Shown here piece after piece: positions 50,156 through 57,969 of a stretch of DNA of 64,000 bases (its first letter is position 1; every line of letters begins with the position of its first letter). The stretch is from a virus. The stretch is taken from IMG/VR virus record IMGVR_UViG_3300032118_003132, positions 1 through 64,000 of that record, one strand, 5' to 3'. Both the position numbers and the translations under genes were made by a program. The notes under the pieces are model-generated. The model was not told where the DNA came from. It was given only the letters and a program-made list of their open reading frames with translations, and made no database searches.

Positions 50156-50568
50156 ATAAAGTAGTTGTGACGAAAGAGGAATTTGAAAAAATACTTTTAC
50201 AGGCTTGTAATATAAAAGATCTTGTAGATCTCATAAAGGAAATCACTGATTTGGTATATGATAAAAATCAGGATTATGGTGATGCATGGCAGCGATATGG
50301 TATCTTCACTCCGCTCATCCGCATCAATGACAAAATCCTACGTATTGAGAAATTATCAGATGGACGTCATGCACTTATAAATAATGAGAATATTGAAGAT
50401 ACCTTGAAAGATATTGTGGGTTATGCAGTGTTAGCTCTAATGTGGTTGCATAATATTAAATTACTATCGCAGTCTAAATTTCCCAATGATGATGATCCTA
50501 AAGAACTTGAAAAAGAATTTGATAATATGATTGAGCGATTACGATATCATGAACCCAGGAAAGAATAA
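50152..50568 (+). CDS. Nucleotide modification associated domain 1 (DUF1599) protein
   Basis: 138 residues. KNQDYGDAWQRYGIFTPLIRINDKILRIEKL and ENIEDTLKDIVGYAVLALMWL are the DUF1599/Nmad1 signature (N-x-D-Y-G-D-A-W ... R-x-x-D-K-x-x-R ... D-T-L-x-D-x-x-x-Y). The family co-occurs with DNA base-modification genes and is thought to handle modified nucleotides, in a MazG-like way. Presence here supports the hypermodification reading. Confidence 0.8.
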   Translation: MNKVVVTKEEFEKILLQACNIKDLVDLIKEITDLVYDKNQDYGDAWQRYGIFTPLIRINDKILRIEKLSDGRHALINNENIEDTLKDIVGYAVLALMWLHNIKLLSQSKFPNDDDPKELEKEFDNMIERLRYHEPRKE

Positions 50569-53107
50569 TCCTATTTGTAGAGAATGTAAACTCTGGGAGA
50601 ACTGTTCCTCACCATTTATGAAGCCAGATGGTTCCTCATCATTTATCACGAAAGCTCTTGTTATAGGTGAGGCTCCAGGTGAGGAAGAGGATTTAGTTGG
50701 TAAACCATTCGTTGGTAGGTCTGGAACATTATTGCGCACCGCTATTGATGGTATAGGTTTATCTAAGGATGATGTTGTATATACTAACATAGTACGGTGC
50801 AGACCTTCAAATAATAAGATTTCCAAGGTAGCAATAAATTTCTGTAAAGCGTTTGCTATTCAGGATATCGAAGAATATAAGCCAAAATTCGTTCTCCTTA
50901 TGGGAAATAGTCCCTTGGAAGGTATATTAGGGGAGACAGGCATAACAAATTGGAATGGAATAATTATAAAGAAAAATGGTAGAAAATATTTGCCTTTATA
51001 TCATCCTGCATATATACTTAGGAATCCAGGTGCAACGGATGATTGGTTGACTGGATTCCTGTCTATGGAAGATAGTGATGTATCTTCTAGCGAATATAAA
51101 TTGGTTGTACCTAGAAATCTTAAAGAAGTCAAGGATATGCAGGATGAATTGGTGCTTTATAATTATATTGCCTATGATACTGAGGTAATATCTCTCAATC
51201 CTTTCTCTGTTGGTAGCATCCTGTTAGCAGTTTCCTTTGCTGTTCCAGATAAAAAATTTGCTGTTCCTATTGACCATAAAGATAGTTGGTTTAAAGGAAA
51301 TGGAAATGTTAAAGATATAATCATAAATATATTGAAGACTCATGATAATGCTATCATTGGGCATAATCTGAAATTCGATCAGATGCAGTCTGTTAAACAT
51401 CTAGGAGTGAAGTTTAGTGGTTGTGCTGATACAATGCTAATTAGTCATATGCTTGATAGCCGGCAAGGGATACATGGTCTGAAGAGATTGGCTGGCGTAT
51501 ATTGTGGGATGTATGGTTATGATAGAGAGTTGGAGGCATATAAATTATCTCATCCTGAGGCTAATCCTGATAAGGGTGGTAACTATGGAGAGATACCTTT
51601 GGAAATATTATTGCCTTATGCTGCCAATGATGTCGAGGCAACCACCAAATTGTATTTAGCATTATACAATAAATTGACGATTAAACAGAAATATATACAT
51701 GAAGAGATGATTATGAAGTTCAGTGATATGCTATGTCAGGTGCAATGTAATGGTGTGGTATTAGACTCTGATATGGCACATTGGTATAAGGCACTTTATA
51801 ATACTTTTCATGATGATATGTATCAAGGACTTCTAAGCAATAAATATGTAACCAAATTATGGGTAAATCATAAGGATAAGAAGGGTTATATATTCAATCC
51901 TAACTCATCCGTGCAACTCTCGGAATTATACTTTGATATTTGTAAGATACCTGTGGTAGAATATACTCCAACAGGGAAACGCTCTACAAAAGCAGAACTC
52001 TTCAAGATTATGGAAGACAAATTTCCAATATTATATCAGGTTAGGCAATATAAATTATTAGGGAAAATGTTATCTACTTATCTTAATCCTGCCACAGATG
52101 GTTCTTGGTTATCTAATGATGGTAGAGTGCGGTCAACATATAATCTACATGGAACAAAGACTAGTCGTATATCTAGTAGTAATCCAAACCTTCAGAATAT
52201 TCCAACTCCAGAGAAGGAACCTGGAACTTTATTGGAATATAAACCTATAAAGAATGTCTTCACGCATTCCTATATAAACCATGCAGCAAAAGGTTATGTA
52301 GATAGGTATTGTGATGGAGTAACGCTATCGGCAGATTATTCTGGTGCAGAATTGCGAGTATTTGCCAGTCTTTCTAGATGTAAACCTATGATAGATATAC
52401 ATAAAAGTGGTAAGGATTTCCATTCTTGTATTGCTATTATGACTATGGAAGGTAAATACCCGAGTGAGATAACTATGGAGGATATCAAGGCTCTTCCAAA
52501 GGCTGTGAGATATATCTATAAGTGGACAAACTGGACTCTCTTATATGGTGGTGGTATTGGTACTCTTATCTCTATGTATAATATTAAAGAGGATAAAGCC
52601 AAAGAGGCAGTTAAGAAATATTATGAATTGTTTCCAGAAGTATTAGAATATCGTGAGGAATGTATAGATTTTGCTACGACTCATGGTTATATTGAGAGTC
52701 CATTTGGTAGGATAGAGAATCTTCCTGATATAAATAGTCAGGATATGAAGAGGCACAATAAGGCTGTCAGAGAGGCTATAAATATGCCAACACAGTCGGG
52801 TGCCTCAGATCTGACTTTATGTTCTGCCCATATTGTTTCTAAGAAAATACAAGAATATAAAGATTTAAGGTCTAAAATAATAAATACGGTGCATGATAGT
52901 ATAGTTCTAGATGTTCCTAAGAATGAAATATATTCTATTGCTCATATATGCACTGATGCGATGGAAAATATAAAAACTTTGGGTAAAGTACATTTTCCTC
53001 ATATTGATTTTGATTGGTTAATCTGCCCTCTTAAGGCGAATATAGAAATCGGGACGCATTATGGCTCCGAAATAGGTTTGAAAGAATGGGTTAGTCTCTA
53101 TGGATGA
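50549..53107 (+). CDS. Uracil-DNA glycosylase / DNA polymerase I fusion
   Basis: 852 residues from the ATG at 50549. N-terminal family-4-type glycosylase (1-~175): CRECKLWENC (10-19), VIGEAPGEEEDLVGKPFVGRSG (38-59), C84 and C99 as further iron-sulfur ligands, LYHPAYIL (150-157). 3'-5' exonuclease: YDTE (209-212), GHNLKFD (271-277), AANDVEAT (358-365). Polymerase: motif A SADYSGAELR (594-603), O-helix region YKWTNWTLLYG (655-665), motif C TVHDSIV (778-784). Glycosylase and polymerase in one chain would remove uracil at the fork, useful when a large dUTP pool is made by dCTP deaminase. Confidence 0.88.
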   Translation: MNPGKNNPICRECKLWENCSSPFMKPDGSSSFITKALVIGEAPGEEEDLVGKPFVGRSGTLLRTAIDGIGLSKDDVVYTNIVRCRPSNNKISKVAINFCKAFAIQDIEEYKPKFVLLMGNSPLEGILGETGITNWNGIIIKKNGRKYLPLYHPAYILRNPGATDDWLTGFLSMEDSDVSSSEYKLVVPRNLKEVKDMQDELVLYNYIAYDTEVISLNPFSVGSILLAVSFAVPDKKFAVPIDHKDSWFKGNGNVKDIIINILKTHDNAIIGHNLKFDQMQSVKHLGVKFSGCADTMLISHMLDSRQGIHGLKRLAGVYCGMYGYDRELEAYKLSHPEANPDKGGNYGEIPLEILLPYAANDVEATTKLYLALYNKLTIKQKYIHEEMIMKFSDMLCQVQCNGVVLDSDMAHWYKALYNTFHDDMYQGLLSNKYVTKLWVNHKDKKGYIFNPNSSVQLSELYFDICKIPVVEYTPTGKRSTKAELFKIMEDKFPILYQVRQYKLLGKMLSTYLNPATDGSWLSNDGRVRSTYNLHGTKTSRISSSNPNLQNIPTPEKEPGTLLEYKPIKNVFTHSYINHAAKGYVDRYCDGVTLSADYSGAELRVFASLSRCKPMIDIHKSGKDFHSCIAIMTMEGKYPSEITMEDIKALPKAVRYIYKWTNWTLLYGGGIGTLISMYNIKEDKAKEAVKKYYELFPEVLEYREECIDFATTHGYIESPFGRIENLPDINSQDMKRHNKAVREAINMPTQSGASDLTLCSAHIVSKKIQEYKDLRSKIINTVHDSIVLDVPKNEIYSIAHICTDAMENIKTLGKVHFPHIDFDWLICPLKANIEIGTHYGSEIGLKEWVSLYG

Positions 53108-53297
53108 TGATGAATTGCTGATTCAAGCCAAAGGATTACAGTCTTGCGTTGAAATGGTAAATTCTCTTAAAGCACAGAATCAGGAGTTGATAGCAGCCTT
53201 AGAAAGGATTGTGTTAGCAAAGTATTGGATTGGCAGAGATTATAAATTATTTGCTGAAGGAATTTTGTTAAAGACAAAGGAGAAATACAATGGCTAA
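53100..53297 (+). CDS. Small hypothetical protein
   Basis: 65 residues, 8-nt overlap with the polymerase gene. Predicted helical (LQSCVEMVNSLKAQNQELIAALERIVLA), coiled-coil-like. Overlaps the next gene by 8 nt. Confidence 0.5.
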   Translation: MDDDELLIQAKGLQSCVEMVNSLKAQNQELIAALERIVLAKYWIGRDYKLFAEGILLKTKEKYNG

Positions 53298-53793
53298 AGT
53301 AATTGAGGTTATATTCCCTGGTAAGGAAAAGGTTCTAATCAACCTTGATGAATTATTGGAAATCCATGAGGAGAACCTGGTTGCCGAATATGCCAAACAG
53401 GCATCATTATATGCCTATCATGGTACACTATATAATCGGGCTGATAAATCGGTTATGGAATTGGAGGCAGCTAAGGACTCATCTTATGCCGAGTTAGATT
53501 TGGCATATCGGGAAGACTTGAAGGATGAGAAGACTACCGAGACTAAAATAAAATCCATGGTATTAACAGATAAAGGTTATGATGAGATTTTGGGAAAGCT
53601 GAACTATGCAATTTATCGTAAAGGCATTATGCGTACTCTTATGGATGCTCTAAAAATGAGAGCCGATATGCTGGTCTCTATGGGAGCACATCTCCGTGCA
53701 GAGTTTGAACAGACTGGCATGAGCCTTAAAGCAGATAAATGGCTGAAGGATTTCGAAGAAAGTTTGGATAAGATAAAGAATAAACAAGTTTAG
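53290..53793 (+). CDS. Helical protein upstream of the ssDNA-binding protein
   Basis: 167 residues with AAGGAG. N-terminal strands (KVIEVIFPGKEKVLINLDELLEI), then long helices (DKSVMELEAAKDSSYAELDLAYRE; GIMRTLMDALKMRADMLVSMGAHLRAEFE). It resembles helical proteins encoded next to phage ssDNA-binding proteins, perhaps a recombination mediator. Stop lies in a copy of the recurrent motif (Q-V-stop). Confidence 0.55.
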   Translation: MAKVIEVIFPGKEKVLINLDELLEIHEENLVAEYAKQASLYAYHGTLYNRADKSVMELEAAKDSSYAELDLAYREDLKDEKTTETKIKSMVLTDKGYDEILGKLNYAIYRKGIMRTLMDALKMRADMLVSMGAHLRAEFEQTGMSLKADKWLKDFEESLDKIKNKQV

Positions 53794-53799
53794 TATATT
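53784..53799 (+). promoter_or_regulatory. Recurrent ACAAGTTTAGTATATT element, copy 8
   Basis: Directly precedes the structured RNA region. Ends in TATATT, close to a -10 hexamer. Same arrangement as copy 6 before the other structured RNA. Confidence 0.55.
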
Positions 53800-53813
53800 A
53801 TGACTACTCTACT

Positions 53814-54102
53814 CATCTCGTGTCGCTTGACAGCACTTTGGCGTGATTTCCGAGATGCAGGGTCGCACCCTTGTCTTGGTTGTCTTGGAGCAAAGGTCGC
53901 AACTTAGACGAATGAATGGAGTAATCATAACTAGCCGAGAGGGTTGCATTAAAGACCCGTGAGAGGGAAACCTCTCCTCGGCTACATCTTGCCAGTCTCT
54001 GCACCCAACCGAATTCAGCCCCTTTGGGTGGGCAGGTAAAAGGGTCCGAATCCCGGACTGGCACTTGGAAGACTGTCAGAAATCTCATAGAGCCTGGTGA
54101 CA
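53814..54102 (+). ncRNA. Large structured non-coding RNA (candidate new class)
   Basis: A 370-bp gap without a gene holds an ordered set of helices: CATCTCG/CGAGATG (53814-53820 with 53851-53857) enclosing two small hairpins; AGGGT/ACCCT (53859-53871); GTCT-GTTG with CAAC-AGAC (53873-53909); a perfect three-way junction closed by AGCCGAG/CTCGGCT (53933-53939 with 53977-53983) with GGGT/ACCC and GAGAGG-GAAA-CCTCTC arms; a tRNA-like domain closed by TGCCAGTC/GACTGGCA (53990-53997 with 54056-54063) holding CTGC-ACCCAA with TTGGGT-GCAG and a T-arm-like GGG-TCCGAAT-CCC; then TGTCA/TGACA (54074-54102). It starts just after a promoter-like motif. I could not match it to tmRNA, RNase P RNA, 6S or a self-splicing intron. 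Confidence 0.75.
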
Positions 54103-54163
54103 TGGTTGCATAGAGACAAAAATGAGTCCGCAAAGACTGCAAAATCTTATGTAAAGGAGAAAT

Positions 54164-55009
54164 ATGGCTACAAAAGTAAGTCCCACCAAACAGGTAAGTA
54201 AATTGGATAAACTAAAAGAGCGACTCTCCAAGATCGATATGGGCTTCGGCTCCGGTTTCTTTGGTCCAAAAGAGGGACGCAATGTTATCCGCATTCTGCC
54301 TCCTGTGGGCGATATGGAATATTTCTTTCAGACCGTTGGAAGACATTATTTCCCACCCGATGGAAAGAAGAATGTGTATTGTCCCAATTTCACCAGTGAT
54401 GGAGAGTTGTCTTGTCCAGTTTGTGAATTGGTTACACAACTGAAGACAGCTGGTGAAAAGAAGATGGCTGATGATCTGAAACTCCGTCGTAACTTCTGGA
54501 TGAATATTATCAACAGAGACGATGTGGGTGCAGGAGTGTTAATTTATACTCCTGGTATCATAGTCTTCAGTGAACTTTCCAGTCTGATCTCAGATCCAGA
54601 CTATGGTGATATCACAGATATCAATAATGGTTATGATATCATTATTGAAAAGAGTGGTACAGGTAGAGATACCGAATACCATGTTAAACCTCGTCCAAAA
54701 GTAACTCCCTTAACCGATGACCAGGATGAACTAGATAATTGGCTGGAAAAAGCCAATGATTTATCCTTTGTGGAGGTTAGTGAAGATCCAGAAGAGGATA
54801 AGGAATTATCCAAGGGACATACCCTTTATGTTCTGCCATATGATCGGATTGTGAGGGAATTCCAACTCGATGAATTGACAGAGACAGAAGAAGATGAAGA
54901 AGTTGAGGAGGAGGAAGAAGAAGCCGAGGAAGAGGAAGTACCTGTAAAAAAGCATGCCGTAAAAGAAGAGGTTAATTTCCGTCGGAAGCGACGTGCTATC
55001 AGAAGGTAA
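54164..55009 (+). CDS. Single-stranded DNA-binding protein, T4 gp32-like
   Basis: 281 residues with AAAGGAG. SGFFGPKEGRNVIRILPP starts the OB fold; CPNFTSDGELSCPVCELV supplies a C...C-x-x-C zinc site as in gp32-like proteins; the C-terminal ~45 residues are almost all Glu/Asp before a short basic end (FRRKRRAIRR), whereas most SSBs end acidic. It covers ssDNA during replication and recombination. Codon use suggests high expression, and the structured RNA just upstream may be its leader. Confidence 0.85.
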   Translation: MATKVSPTKQVSKLDKLKERLSKIDMGFGSGFFGPKEGRNVIRILPPVGDMEYFFQTVGRHYFPPDGKKNVYCPNFTSDGELSCPVCELVTQLKTAGEKKMADDLKLRRNFWMNIINRDDVGAGVLIYTPGIIVFSELSSLISDPDYGDITDINNGYDIIIEKSGTGRDTEYHVKPRPKVTPLTDDQDELDNWLEKANDLSFVEVSEDPEEDKELSKGHTLYVLPYDRIVREFQLDELTETEEDEEVEEEEEEAEEEEVPVKKHAVKEEVNFRRKRRAIRR

Positions 55010-55014
55010 TTGAT

Positions 55015-56199
55015 TTGAAAATTTGTCACTTTGCGGACTCACATATTGCTGCAAGTATGGATGGTCCAACGGATCCAGGAACTGGTTTGAATGGGAGAGT
55101 ACTAGATTTCTTGGATTCGTTGGACTGTTTAATTGATTATTGTATAGATAATGATGCTGATCTAGTATTATTTGCAGGAGATGCATTTCATAAATCTTCT
55201 CCAAATACTGTTATATTGAATGAATACACTAAACGCATATATCGTCTCTCCAAACAATGCCCTATTGTTCTTTTGGTTGGAAATCATGATGCTCCTTACA
55301 GCAATACTGAAAAAGTATCCTCGATTGAGGTTTATAATTCTTTAAAAATACCAAATATTGTAATTGGAAATAAATATGAAGTCATATCAATAGAAACAAA
55401 GAGTGGTATAATACAGATTGCAACATTCCCTTATCCTTCTAGACAAATATTCAAGACTGCAAAAGATATTTCCAATAAAATAAAATCATTGGAGAAATGT
55501 ATAACTCAATCATCTCCTGCTATATTCCTAGGGCATTTTGGTATAAAGGGTGCCAAAGTTGGCTCAGAAAGTGAATATATCATATCTGATGAGGCACAAT
55601 TGGAAGTCTCTTGGTTAACCAGAGGTCCTTGGGATTATGTTGCTCTAGGACATATACATAATTATCAATGTTTGAATGAGGGAGAAATTCCTCCAGTTGT
55701 ATATCCTGGAAGTCTGGATAGAGTAAACTTTGGGGAGGAGAATCAGGATAAAGGTTTTATATGGTTGGAAATAACTAAGGAGACAATAGATTATTATTTT
55801 GTCAGTGTAAATCCTAGACCAATGATAACATTGGATTATGAGTTTGATAATGCATCTAGGCATATTACCAGAAAGATAGTAGAGGATATAGAAAGTAGAG
55901 ATTTGCGAGATAGCATAGTGCGAGTTAGGATAAAAATACCTGATAGATTATCTAATATGCTTAGAACTGTTGAGATTTATGAGGCTCTCAGAGGATGTTA
56001 TTTTATACATTCATTATCAATTTCTAGGACTAGAGAACTAGAGGAAACTAGGTTGGGAGATTTAGGTGTGCCATTATCATCCTTACCAAGTTTAGAATTA
56101 TTAGATAAGTACTTTACTTCCATTGTTCCAGTGGTAGGCGATGGAAAGCGCAAATTATTGAAATTAGCAACGGAGATTATGGAGGAAAGCAATGAATAG
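55015..56199 (+). CDS. SbcD/Mre11-like DNA repair exonuclease
   Basis: 394 residues, TTG start after AAGG. Metallophosphatase motifs: FADSHI (6-11), GDAFH (55-59), GNHD (89-92), LGHFG (~174) and ALGHIHNYQ (~211-219). By analogy with T4 gp47 and SbcD it should pair with an SMC-like ATPase (gp46/SbcC), but none is found in this window; it may lie outside. Role: DNA-end processing in recombination. Long C-terminal part agrees with the capping domain. Confidence 0.9.
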   Translation: MKICHFADSHIAASMDGPTDPGTGLNGRVLDFLDSLDCLIDYCIDNDADLVLFAGDAFHKSSPNTVILNEYTKRIYRLSKQCPIVLLVGNHDAPYSNTEKVSSIEVYNSLKIPNIVIGNKYEVISIETKSGIIQIATFPYPSRQIFKTAKDISNKIKSLEKCITQSSPAIFLGHFGIKGAKVGSESEYIISDEAQLEVSWLTRGPWDYVALGHIHNYQCLNEGEIPPVVYPGSLDRVNFGEENQDKGFIWLEITKETIDYYFVSVNPRPMITLDYEFDNASRHITRKIVEDIESRDLRDSIVRVRIKIPDRLSNMLRTVEIYEALRGCYFIHSLSISRTRELEETRLGDLGVPLSSLPSLELLDKYFTSIVPVVGDGKRKLLKLATEIMEESNE

Positions 56200-56395
56200 T
56201 GATTTGAGTATGGCTCAAGGAATTATAATTATTAGTCTTTGTCTAATTATGATATTTGGAGTAATAAATATGATGAGAGTGCATGTTCGCACTCAGAAAT
56301 ATATCAAAAGAATTAGAGAAGAAAGAGAAACTGAAAGAGAATTGGAAAAGCAATCTCAAGAGGATATGAAAGAAGCCATGAGGCATTATGACTGA
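56192..56395 (+). CDS. Small membrane-anchored helical protein
   Basis: 67 residues, 8-nt overlap with the nuclease gene, GGAGGA upstream. One membrane span (GIIIISLCLIMIFGVINMM), then a charged helix (KRIREERETERELEKQSQEDMKEAM). Function unknown. Confidence 0.5.
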   Translation: MNSDLSMAQGIIIISLCLIMIFGVINMMRVHVRTQKYIKRIREERETERELEKQSQEDMKEAMRHYD

Positions 56396-56633
56396 TAGTC
56401 GAGATATGTTTGGAATGATTATGGGGATTAAGATATTTTATTCTTTGGCTATGGATGATGTTAAAATAGTCAGTCGTACATGGAAAGAACGATTATTCTC
56501 ATTACCTTGGAAGCCACTCCAACGGATCAAAGTCATCCATAAACCCTATTGTGCTATTATAAATAACAATTTATATGCACACCCATCACTTAAAGAAGAA
56601 ATCGAACATATCTGCAAAAAGGTAACTATATGA
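56388..56633 (+). CDS. Small hypothetical protein
   Basis: 81 residues, overlaps both neighbours by 4-8 nt. Basic with a strand-rich second half (WKPLQRIKVIHKPYCAIINN). No recognised motif. Confidence 0.5.
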   Translation: MTDSRDMFGMIMGIKIFYSLAMDDVKIVSRTWKERLFSLPWKPLQRIKVIHKPYCAIINNNLYAHPSLKEEIEHICKKVTI

Positions 56634-57607
56634 CTAAGATTTCCGATGATCTGAAACAAAAGAAATTGAGTGTTATGTTCCTTAATGATGAGGAATCTCC
56701 CTGTGTTGTATCGGAATGGGTGAGTACTGGCTGTTTGGCTCTTGATGCCATAATGGGTGGTGGTTTGCCAGTCGGGAGATTAGTGGAAATATTCGGAGAT
56801 CCCTCTACTGGTAAATCTTTAATAGCTTCTCAGATAGCAGCTATTGCTCAACAGATGGATGCCATAGTGCTGTATATTGATACTGAGACAGCGGTATCTA
56901 AGGATATGATGGCTGAGGTTGGAGTGGATATTTCCAAACTTTTATATGCTTCTCCAGATACAGTAGAAGAAGTATTCACCATAATTTCTGAGACTATAGA
57001 CTCTAAAATTAGTATCGATCCTGATTGTTTATTAGTGATAATTTGGGATAGTATTGCTGCCACTTCTATAAAGCAGGAGATGGAGGCTGAGTTTGGAAAA
57101 GCCACTATGGGGAGACATGCTGCTCTGATAAGTCAAGGACTGAGGAAGATTACTAGAAAAATATCAAAGAATAAGGTTTGTTTTGTGGTATTGAACCAGA
57201 CTAAGGAAAAGTTAGGTATTCTGTTTGGGGATAATGTTACCACTTTTGGTGGCAAGGCAGTATCATTCCATTCTTCTATCCGTCTTCATCTTCACATGAG
57301 TGGCAAAATTAAGTTAAATAAACATATTATTGGGATTAATGTGAAAGCTGTTACCGATAAGAATAAGATAGCAGTACCATATAGGGAGGCAATCCTCCCG
57401 ATTTACTTTGGGCACGGAATAGATGATACAGAGGCATCACTTTTATTTCTTAAGGATGCTGGCATAATTACTACCAGTGGAGCATATTCTTATATTTCTA
57501 TCACCGGAACAAAATTCAAATTTCAGAGACAGGGATGGGATAAATTATATGAAAATAATTATAATGCTATTGAGGAAATAGTGATGAGTGTCTATGATGC
57601 AAACTAA
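56630..57607 (+). CDS. RecA/UvsX-like recombinase
   Basis: 325 residues, ATGA overlap. WVSTGCLALDAIMGGGLPVGRLVEIFGDPSTGKS carries the Walker A (GDPSTGKS, 56-63); YIDTETAVS has the catalytic Glu; LLVIIWDSIAA is Walker B; FVVLNQTKEKLGILFG and TTFGGKAVSFHSS match the loop regions L1/L2. Drives strand exchange together with the SbcD-like nuclease, ssDNA-binding protein and UvsW-like helicase. Confidence 0.9.
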   Translation: MTKISDDLKQKKLSVMFLNDEESPCVVSEWVSTGCLALDAIMGGGLPVGRLVEIFGDPSTGKSLIASQIAAIAQQMDAIVLYIDTETAVSKDMMAEVGVDISKLLYASPDTVEEVFTIISETIDSKISIDPDCLLVIIWDSIAATSIKQEMEAEFGKATMGRHAALISQGLRKITRKISKNKVCFVVLNQTKEKLGILFGDNVTTFGGKAVSFHSSIRLHLHMSGKIKLNKHIIGINVKAVTDKNKIAVPYREAILPIYFGHGIDDTEASLLFLKDAGIITTSGAYSYISITGTKFKFQRQGWDKLYENNYNAIEEIVMSVYDAN

Positions 57608-57797
57608 ACCAGAACCTTATTGCCCTGTATGTGGTGCAAAAATGATTTTGCGTCAACCAAAACCTAATCAATCTTGGAAATCTTTTTGGGGATGTGGTCA
57701 ATATCCTGATTGTAAAGGCACAAGAAATATTAATCCAGAAACAGGAAAGCCAGTAGATGACTTTGATGATGACGATGATTATTTATTGGATGATTAA
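57588..57797 (+). CDS. Topoisomerase-type zinc-finger protein
   Basis: 69 residues from a GTG; ATGs at 57594 and 57597 are alternatives. CPVCGAKMILRQPK ... FWGCGQYPDCKGTRNI is the four-cysteine finger found at the C-terminus of bacterial topoisomerase I, here as a stand-alone protein with an acidic tail (DDFDDDDDYLLDD). Probably binds ssDNA or structured DNA. Confidence 0.75.
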   Translation: MSMMQTKPEPYCPVCGAKMILRQPKPNQSWKSFWGCGQYPDCKGTRNINPETGKPVDDFDDDDDYLLDD

Positions 57798-57825
57798 ATG
57801 ATACTTCTGGTGGATAGGAGATAAT

Positions 57826-57969
57826 ATGGCACTTCGTGATAATTTGAAATGGGAAGATTGGATTTGTCCCGAATGTGGAATATTTGTTAAAAGAGGAATA
57901 AATCATCGTTGTCATCCTAAAGCAATTCGGATAAATAGAAAGATAACAAAAAAAGACAACAAAAAATGA
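57826..57969 (+). CDS. Small zinc-finger protein
   Basis: 47 residues with TAGGAG. WICPECGIFVKRGINHRCHPK gives a C-x-x-C ... H-x-x-C-type zinc knuckle with a basic tail. ATGA overlap with the exonuclease gene. Function unknown, probably nucleic-acid binding. Confidence 0.6.
   Translation: MALRDNLKWEDWICPECGIFVKRGINHRCHPKAIRINRKITKKDNKK

Noticed and set aside
53990-54063. Ordinary tRNA
   Set aside because: No D arm, no proper anticodon loop, only 3 bp in the T-like stem, and a central arm much too long.
53814-54102. tmRNA, RNase P RNA, 6S RNA or group I intron
   Set aside because: No CCA or tag reading frame, no GAGGAAAGTCC or ACAGAA elements, no recognisable intron core (P, Q, R, S). It also does not interrupt a gene.
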